Below, piece after piece: positions 56,859 through 64,000 of a stretch of 64,000 nucleotides of DNA. The position numbers and the translations under genes were made by a program. The DNA comes from Sphingobacterium zeae. GTDB lineage: Bacteria > Bacteroidota > Bacteroidia > Sphingobacteriales > Sphingobacteriaceae. The DNA lies in contig NZ_JAUTBA010000001.1 in NCBI RefSeq assembly GCF_030818895.1, positions 186,001-250,000 on the forward strand, written 5' to 3'. The notes beneath the pieces were generated by a model. That model was not told the origin of the DNA, did no database searches, and worked only from the letters and a program-made list of their open reading frames with translations. How positions within the stretch are numbered: the first letter of the stretch is position 1; each line of letters starts with the position of its first letter.

Positions 56859-58775
56859 ATGTGTGAACACAACCATGAGCATAGCAATGCCACACACGAG
56901 CACGCTCTTACCACGAAGGAGCAGCCTTGGTGGATTGCCCAGAGCAAATTGCTCATCGCTCTTGTCATCCTGCTTACTTTACTTCTATTGAAATATGCTT
57001 TCAAGATCACTCTTCCACCTGGCATCAGTTTAGCCTTAAATAGCATCGCTTACCTGCTTGCGGGAATACCTGTTATCCTGATGGCTTTCCGTAAGGCAAA
57101 AAGGGGGGATATTTTTAATGAATTCTTTTTGATGACTGTGGCGACCTTAGGGGCATTCGCTATTGGAGAATTTGAAGAGGGGGTTGCGGTAATGGTATTC
57201 TACCAAATCGGAGAATGGTTTCAGGACACCGCCGTAGACAATGCCAAGAAATCGATCAAATCACTCTTGGATATCCGTCCCGATACCGTTACTGTATTAC
57301 GAAATGGCCAACAGCAACAGGTAAACCCAAAGACTGTCACAACTGGCGAAATCATCCTGGTAAAAGCGGGTGAAAAAGTGGCGCTCGATGGTAAGTTAAA
57401 TACAGAAAAAGCCGCATTTAATACCGCCGCTTTGACGGGAGAGAGTAAACCTGATACAAAATATAGGGGTGAAACGGTTTTTGCGGGGATGATTAATTTG
57501 GAAACGGTTGTAGAAATCGAGGTCTCCAACAAATTTGAGGATAGCAAGTTGAGCAAAATCCTCGAAATGGTACAAGATGCTACAGCGCGTAAATCCAAAA
57601 CGCAGTTGTTTATTGCCAAATTTGCCAAAGTATATGTCCCAATAATCTTTGGTCTTGCGCTATTGGTACTTATTGTGCCCCTATGCTTTGTGCAAGACTA
57701 TAGTTTTAAGGACTGGTTCTATCGCAGTTTGGTCTTCTTGGTGATTAGCTGCCCCTGTGCGCTGGTTGTTTCTATCCCATTGGGGTATTTTGGAGGCATA
57801 GGCTTAGCCTCGCGAAACGGAATATTATTTAAGGGAGGCAACTTCCTCGATGCCATTACCGCAGTTGATACTGTAGTAATGGATAAAACAGGGACACTCA
57901 CAGCGGGGGTATTTGAAGTAACGGAGGTTGTTGCAGTCAATGGAGATCCCCAAGAATTATTGGATTATGCAAAAGCGATAGAGGTACATTCCACACATCC
58001 CATTGCGAAGGCGATAGCCAGTTATAATCCAGGCAACACAGCCCTAAAAACGGAAAATATTCAGGAAATTGCAGGCCATGGACTTTGTGCTACGGTGAAT
58101 GGAAAGCAAACACTAGCAGGCAACAGCAAGTTATTGGACAAATATAACATTAGCTACCCGGATGATTTGAGGAAAATGGTATATTCCATTGTGATGCTTG
58201 CCATCGACGGCAAATATGCCGGTTATATAACTGTTGCAGACCGGATTAAACCAGGATCGAAGGCCGTTATTCAGGCGATGCGTGCGGAAGGTCTTTATAC
58301 GGTCATGTTATCTGGCGATAAAACAGCGGTAGTAAACGAGGTAGCCAAAGAGCTGGGACTGAACGAGGCCTATGGAGACCTCCTCCCCGAGGATAAGGTT
58401 AGCCATGTACAGCAACTGCTCGATCAAGGACGCCATGTTGCCTTTGCCGGTGATGGTGTGAATGATGCTCCAGTAGTTGCATTAGCACAGGTAGGCATCG
58501 CAATGGGTGGACTCGGCGCTGATGCGACGATAGAAACAGCTGATATTGTCATCCAGAACGATGAGCCAAACAAGATCTTATCTGCTATAAAAATCGGAAA
58601 AATAACCCGCAATATCGTCTGGCAGAATGTAATCTTGGCAATGGGCGTAAAGGTCATTGTTTTGATCCTTGGTGCCGGTGGTGTTGCAACACTTTGGGAA
58701 GCTGTCATAGCGGATGTGGGAGTCGCACTCTTGGCGATTTTGAATGCTATAAGAATACAGCATAAAGAAGTATGA
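56859..58775 (+). CDS. Heavy-metal P1B-type ATPase (Zn/Cd/Pb class)
   Basis: 638 residues. A short His-rich tail (CEHNHEHSNATHEHA) replaces the usual heavy-metal-associated domain. The P1B core is complete: TGES (193-196), CPC in the sixth helix (298-300), DKTGTLT (342-348, phosphorylated Asp342), the HP motif VHSTHPIAKAI and GDGVNDAPVVALA. The CPC with a His-rich N-terminus and a Lys in the last helices (MGVKVIVLIL) fits the ZntA/CadA export class rather than copper pumps. Single gene; no MerR or ArsR regulator adjoins it. Confidence 0.92.
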   Translation: MCEHNHEHSNATHEHALTTKEQPWWIAQSKLLIALVILLTLLLLKYAFKITLPPGISLALNSIAYLLAGIPVILMAFRKAKRGDIFNEFFLMTVATLGAFAIGEFEEGVAVMVFYQIGEWFQDTAVDNAKKSIKSLLDIRPDTVTVLRNGQQQQVNPKTVTTGEIILVKAGEKVALDGKLNTEKAAFNTAALTGESKPDTKYRGETVFAGMINLETVVEIEVSNKFEDSKLSKILEMVQDATARKSKTQLFIAKFAKVYVPIIFGLALLVLIVPLCFVQDYSFKDWFYRSLVFLVISCPCALVVSIPLGYFGGIGLASRNGILFKGGNFLDAITAVDTVVMDKTGTLTAGVFEVTEVVAVNGDPQELLDYAKAIEVHSTHPIAKAIASYNPGNTALKTENIQEIAGHGLCATVNGKQTLAGNSKLLDKYNISYPDDLRKMVYSIVMLAIDGKYAGYITVADRIKPGSKAVIQAMRAEGLYTVMLSGDKTAVVNEVAKELGLNEAYGDLLPEDKVSHVQQLLDQGRHVAFAGDGVNDAPVVALAQVGIAMGGLGADATIETADIVIQNDEPNKILSAIKIGKITRNIVWQNVILAMGVKVIVLILGAGGVATLWEAVIADVGVALLAILNAIRIQHKEV

Positions 58776-58861
58776 AAATGAAGTTATCCAAGAAATTAGA
58801 TCGTAATATCTATAGAAATTAGATCGTTGAAAAATACTTTAGTGAGATACAGCCATAATTA

Positions 58862-58896
58862 AAAAAAAGGGGGCTGTCCAAAAGTTGAACAGCCCC
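58862..58896 (-). terminator. Intrinsic terminator of pgi
   Basis: GGGGCTGT (58870-58877) pairs with ACAGCCCC (58889-58896), extended by CAA/TTG after one mismatch, with a 3-nt loop. A run of A before it (plus strand) is the U tract for pgi on the minus strand. Confidence 0.88.
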
Positions 58897-58943
58897 GCTT
58901 CCTATGTTTCATCCATGATCTATTTCAGATCGAGTAAGAAATT

Positions 58944-60617
<1,674 letters not shown>

Positions 60618-60825
60618 TTACTAAAATATTTGTTTTAAACATCAATAAGAGCCTTCTGGATCGCTATAATACACGGATTGTAGCTTCTCAAATGAAGGCT
60701 TATTCTGCTGACAATACCAAAACTAAAAAAAAAAGGTCACATATCCCTATTTACCAACGGATATTCAACGTTAAGTTCTTGATAGGGGCATGAATTTATT
60801 AATTAAAATTTATACTTTAGCGGAT

Positions 60826-61909
60826 ATGACAAAAGAACAAATTCAAGACTTGAGGGATCGTGTGACTTCCCTGAGGAGGCATCTTTGACATCGATGCGCG
60901 CAAAGAAGAAATAGAAAGAGATCAAGCGATTACGCTGGAAGCAAGCTTTTGGGATGATTCCAAAGCGGCAGAGAAAATACTTCTGGCCATAAAAAACCAA
61001 AAGGTATGGACAGACAACTTCGACGAAGTCGCAGCGGCGGTTGAAGACGCCTATGTCATGTATGAATTCTACCAATCGGGCGATGCAAGCGAAAAGGAAG
61101 TGAACGACCAATATCAACTCGCTTTAGAAAAAGTCGAGGAGCTCGAATTTAAAAATATGCTTAGTGCTGAAGAAGATCAGCTGGATGCAATCTTACAGAT
61201 TACTGCCGGCGCAGGCGGTACTGAAAGCTGCGACTGGGCTGCTATGCTGATGCGGATGTATATTATGTGGGGTGAGAAAAACGGTTATAAAGTAACCGAG
61301 CAAGATTCTCAGGAAGGTGATGTAGCCGGCATCAAGAGTGTTACTCTTCAGATATCCGGCGATTTTGCTTACGGCTACCTCAAGGGAGAAAACGGTGTAC
61401 ATAGGCTCGTCCGGATTTCCCCATTTGATTCCAACGCAAAACGCCATACCTCTTTTGCATCAGTCTATGTCTATCCCTTGATCGATGATAATATTGAGAT
61501 CGATGTGAAAGATTCTGAAATTGAATGGGATACTTTCCGTTCTGGTGGTGCAGGTGGGCAGAACGTAAATAAAGTGGAAACCGCAGTTCGATTACACCAC
61601 AAGCCTACGGGCATTATTATTAAGAATCAGGAATCCAGATCGCAATTACAAAATAAGGAAAATGCGATGCGTCTATTGAAATCACAGCTATATGAAATTG
61701 AAATGCGTAAACGCCAGGAAGCTACAGCTGCTATTGAAGGGAATAAGAAGAAAATCGAATGGGGTTCCCAAATTCGAAACTATGTTTTACATCCGTATAA
61801 ATTAATTAAAGATTTACGCACAAATTACGAAACATCCAATACACAAGCAGTGTTAGACGGTGATCTCAATGATTTCCTGAAAAATTATCTCATGGAATTT
61901 GGCGGGTAA
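60826..61909 (+). CDS. prfB: Peptide chain release factor 2 (+1 programmed frameshift)
   Basis: The zero frame from ATG 60826 encodes 20 codons to CTT, then TGA at 60886-60888. Skipping the T at 60886 and continuing at GAC 60887 gives a 360-residue RF2 ([20 protein letters not shown] onward). Downstream are the SPF tripeptide that reads stop codons ([12 protein letters not shown]), the GGQ loop ([14 protein letters not shown]) and the RF C-terminal domain. RF2 ends translation at UGA and UAA; low RF2 raises frameshifting at its own UGA, an autoregulatory loop. Gene-finders miss the first 20 codons. Confidence 0.97.
60874..60888 (+). promoter_or_regulatory. prfB: prfB +1 frameshift signal
   Basis: AGGAGG (60874-60879), then 3 nt, CTT, TGA and C: the same layout as the E. 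coli prfB site (SD-like element three bases before CUU-UGA-C). Confidence 0.95.
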
Positions 61910-61932
61910 AAAAATAGAAAATTGATGATCCG

Positions 61933-61968
61933 AAAGACGCCCGCATTAGCGAGCGTCTTTTTTTTTGC
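61933..61968 (+). terminator. Intrinsic terminator after prfB
   Basis: AAAGACGC (61933-61940) pairs with GCGTCTTT (61953-61960), with three further inner pairs, followed by a long T run. It lies 24 nt after the stop. Confidence 0.9.
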
Positions 61969-62329
61969 CTTATCCTTTCCATTATAATGGTGGCCGTTTT
62001 GCTACACAGTTAGTGACAAAAACTGTCAATTTCGTTTAACAAAAAGATAGCAAATGTTAAAAAATCTTAAAAATCCATCCATTAGAATGAAGTCACATTT
62101 TAAGTAATTCCCTTTACAATTCAAAATCAAACAACTGAAAACCAATGTCTTACACATAATCTTTTTGTATCAATAACGTTACAATCATGGATTGCATCGT
62201 GTTTTTGGCATGAAATAAAGGCATGTGTTTTGCGTTTATGGAATCGTAATATTTTCATTACAAAAGATATCAGAAGCGATATCAAATTAAAGATTGAAAA
62301 AACGAATGTGTATCTAAAATAGAACGGTT
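61969..62329. other. AT-rich leader region of the right-edge polysaccharide locus
   Basis: About 360 bp after the prfB terminator without a plausible gene. It should contain the promoter and a long leader for the glycosyltransferase at 62330. I could not identify a convincing -33/-7 pair or an operator. Confidence 0.5.
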
Positions 62330-63775
62330 ATGAATTACATGAAAGAAAACTCGATCGTATCCAAGCAGATGACCACGCAATGGCAGCCTGCTGTATATGA
62401 TGTAAATGCAGCAGAAAAGCGATCTGAAAATAAAGTTCGCAAAGAGGAAGAAAGTAACTTTGGTCCTAAAGAGTATGGTATCGTTGGAGCAACATTTTTC
62501 ATTTTATTTGCGTCGGTATTTGGCGTATACATGCTTCAACCCGACTTTGATGCGTTACGTTTCCAACGTTTAGATAGTATCGGCGGTACATTTGTGATCG
62601 GATTAGGTATATTACTTGCCGTTATTGCTATCAGTTTTTTAATTTTTCTGATTGTACTCCATCGGAAATATAAGCCAATTGCATCGGTATCTGACGAAGA
62701 ACTGCCTACATGTACTATCATTGTGCCAGCGTATAATGAAGGACAACTGGTATACGATACTTTACATAGCTTGGCAAACAGCGATTATCCAGAAAAAAAA
62801 TTGCAAATTATCGCCATTGACGACGGTAGTAAGGATAACACTTTTGAGTGGATACAACGTGCCAAAACAGAACTTGGTGACCGCGTAGACATCTATAAAC
62901 AGCCTAAGAACATGGGTAAAAGACATGCCCTATACCGTGGTTTTAAATTAGGGACCGGTGAGATCTTTATTACAGTTGACAGTGACTCTATTGTGAAGAA
63001 GGACACGATACGCAACATGGCAAGCCCTTTTGTAACCAATAAAGAGTGTGGTGCGGTAGCTGGAAATGTACGTGTATTAAACACTAAAAAAGCGATAATC
63101 CCTCGCATGCTTAACGTTAGCTTCGTATTTAGCTTTGAATTTGTACGTTCAGCACAAAGTATGTTGGGTACCGTCATGTGTACACCAGGAGCACTTTCGG
63201 GGTACCGCAAAGAAGCTGTCATGAATTGTTTAGAAGATTGGATAAACCAGACTTTCATGGGGCAGCCGTCTGATATCGGTGAAGATCGTGCGATGACAAA
63301 TATGATTTTGAAACAAGGATATCATGTCTTATTTCAATCCAATGCATATGTTTATACGGACACACCTGTACGTTACAAAAATTTATATAAAATGTTTATT
63401 CGTTGGGAAAGAAGTAATGTACGTGAGAATATCGCCATGAGTAAATTTGCATTTAAGAATTTCCGTCAAGGTCCTAAATGGGGAGCGCGCATTTTATTGC
63501 TAATGCAATGGAAAAAAGTATTGTTATCTTATCCATTGCTATTGCTTATGCTTTGGACGGTATTTCATTATCCATTGATGTTCTTGAGTTCAACATTGGT
63601 TGGTATTTTAATATTCTCGAGTATTCAGGCATATTTCTTTGCCTCTAAAAATGCAAACGCCAAAGAAGCTTTCTGGGCTTATAGCTACAGTATATTCTAT
63701 GCTTTCAGTTTATTTTGGATTACACCATATGCGATAGCAACGGCGGGACGTAGAGGTTGGTTGACAAGGGGATAA
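62330..63775 (+). CDS. Processive family-2 glycosyltransferase (NodC/HasA/cellulose-synthase-like)
   Basis: 481 residues. Two N-terminal helices (about 46-66 and 84-107) are followed by a GT2 domain: CTIIVPAYNEGQ, IAIDDGSKDNT, FITVDSDSI (the D-x-D), CTPGALSGYR, the acceptor motif SDIGEDRAMTNM and the Q/R-x2-R-W motif as IRWERSN. Three or four C-terminal helices complete the layout of hyaluronan- and chitin-type synthases that polymerise and export a glycan through the inner membrane. It sits 34 nt before a UDP-sugar dehydrogenase gene, which could supply a uronic acid donor. Start at 62330 or ATG 62339. Confidence 0.88.
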   Translation: MNYMKENSIVSKQMTTQWQPAVYDVNAAEKRSENKVRKEEESNFGPKEYGIVGATFFILFASVFGVYMLQPDFDALRFQRLDSIGGTFVIGLGILLAVIAISFLIFLIVLHRKYKPIASVSDEELPTCTIIVPAYNEGQLVYDTLHSLANSDYPEKKLQIIAIDDGSKDNTFEWIQRAKTELGDRVDIYKQPKNMGKRHALYRGFKLGTGEIFITVDSDSIVKKDTIRNMASPFVTNKECGAVAGNVRVLNTKKAIIPRMLNVSFVFSFEFVRSAQSMLGTVMCTPGALSGYRKEAVMNCLEDWINQTFMGQPSDIGEDRAMTNMILKQGYHVLFQSNAYVYTDTPVRYKNLYKMFIRWERSNVRENIAMSKFAFKNFRQGPKWGARILLLMQWKKVLLSYPLLLLMLWTVFHYPLMFLSSTLVGILIFSSIQAYFFASKNANAKEAFWAYSYSIFYAFSLFWITPYAIATAGRRGWLTRG

Positions 63776-63809
63776 AATTAATGCAAAGAACGTATATTTA
63801 CAGCTATAT

Positions 63810-64000
63810 ATGAGAGATTTTCAGGTAAAAAAAATTGCCGTCATCGGCCAAGGATATGTTGGGTTGCCATTGGCAATAGCATTTTCCGATTTTTTCCCGG
63901 TGATTGGATTTGATATCAATAAAACACGTATTGAAGAGCTTAAACAGGGGGTTGACCGTACCCTTGAGACTGATAAGAAAGAACTAGCTCGTGTTAGAGA
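63810..64000 (+). CDS. UDP-N-acetylhexosamine/UDP-glucose dehydrogenase family, N-terminus only
   Basis: The open frame from ATG 63810 to the right edge (63 codons) reads MRDFQVKKIAVIGQGYVGLP, with the G-x-G-Y-V-G-L-P NAD motif. It continues VIGFDINKTRIEELKQGVDRTLE, whose G-x-D-R-T-L-E block is typical of the TviB/WbpO-type UDP-HexNAc 6-dehydrogenases rather than UDP-glucose dehydrogenase. It would make a UDP-uronic acid for the adjacent synthase. Cut by the window edge. Confidence 0.88.
   Translation, partial: MRDFQVKKIAVIGQGYVGLPLAIAFSDFFPVIGFDINKTRIEELKQGVDRTLETDKKELARVR

Noticed and set aside
58862..58896. GGGCTGTCCAAAAGTT as an insertion-sequence end
   Set aside because: The bases form a perfect terminator at the right place for pgi, and no transposase is nearby.

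Overview
The window looks like a chromosomal segment of a Bacteroidota bacterium, most likely a Sphingobacterium or close relative. The sequence-level reasons are two TonB-dependent receptors with carboxypeptidase-regulatory-like N-termini, a GLPGLI-family protein, fimbrillin-type lipoproteins, a PafA-type alkaline phosphatase, few genes with clear Shine-Dalgarno sites, and promoters that fit the Bacteroidota consensus (TTG/TTTG, about 19 bp, TAnnTTTG). I saw no rRNA, tRNA or CRISPR array.

Region 1 (1-13.1 kb, all on the minus strand) is a surface-polysaccharide cluster. In transcription order it carries an OmpA-type outer-membrane protein, a thioredoxin-fold lipoprotein, a WecA-like initiating sugar-phosphate transferase, an NAD-dependent sugar epimerase, a pyruvyltransferase, a Wzx-type flippase, six glycosyltransferases and a Wzy-like polymerase. 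Genes overlap or nearly abut, and the last glycosyltransferase runs off the left edge. The region looks richer in G+C by eye than the rest of the window.

Region 2 (13.1-17.4 kb) is an AT-rich accessory patch: a membrane-anchored AraC-family regulator, a broken fimbrillin-like gene, a small orphan helix-turn-helix protein and an HPr-kinase-like P-loop protein. An 18-bp dyad, TGTAG-N8-CTACA, occurs several times here and once more at 34.1 kb upstream of an intact fimbrillin operon. It is a candidate shared operator for fimbrial surface proteins.

Region 3 (17.4-25.6 kb) holds an S41 peptidase lipoprotein and a divergent, apparently iron-regulated uptake locus: TonB receptor plus DUF4374 lipoprotein on one side, two small membrane proteins plus a PepSY membrane protein on the other. 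The shared intergenic region shows two consensus promoters, each overlapped by a copy of a 17-bp Fur-like site.

Region 4 (25.7-38.4 kb) has rarA, a TPR protein, the tail-specific protease prc, an IS3-family (IS150-like) insertion sequence with a frameshifted orfA, a fimbrillin operon with a 57-aa leader gene, an IS1182-type transposase remnant, two universal-stress proteins around a DoxX protein, and an LD-carboxypeptidase.

Region 5 (38.6-64 kb) is mostly housekeeping: metG (interrupted here by one extra base), GLPGLI plus a TonB-type barrel, an Rrf2 regulator, pafA, uvrA, ecotin, typA, kbl, a MacB/FtsX-type permease, a DUF2147 protein, a small holin-family membrane protein, a Zn/Cd-type P-ATPase, pgi, and prfB with its programmed +1 frameshift. 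The right edge opens another polysaccharide locus: a processive family-2 glycosyltransferase followed by the start of a UDP-sugar dehydrogenase.
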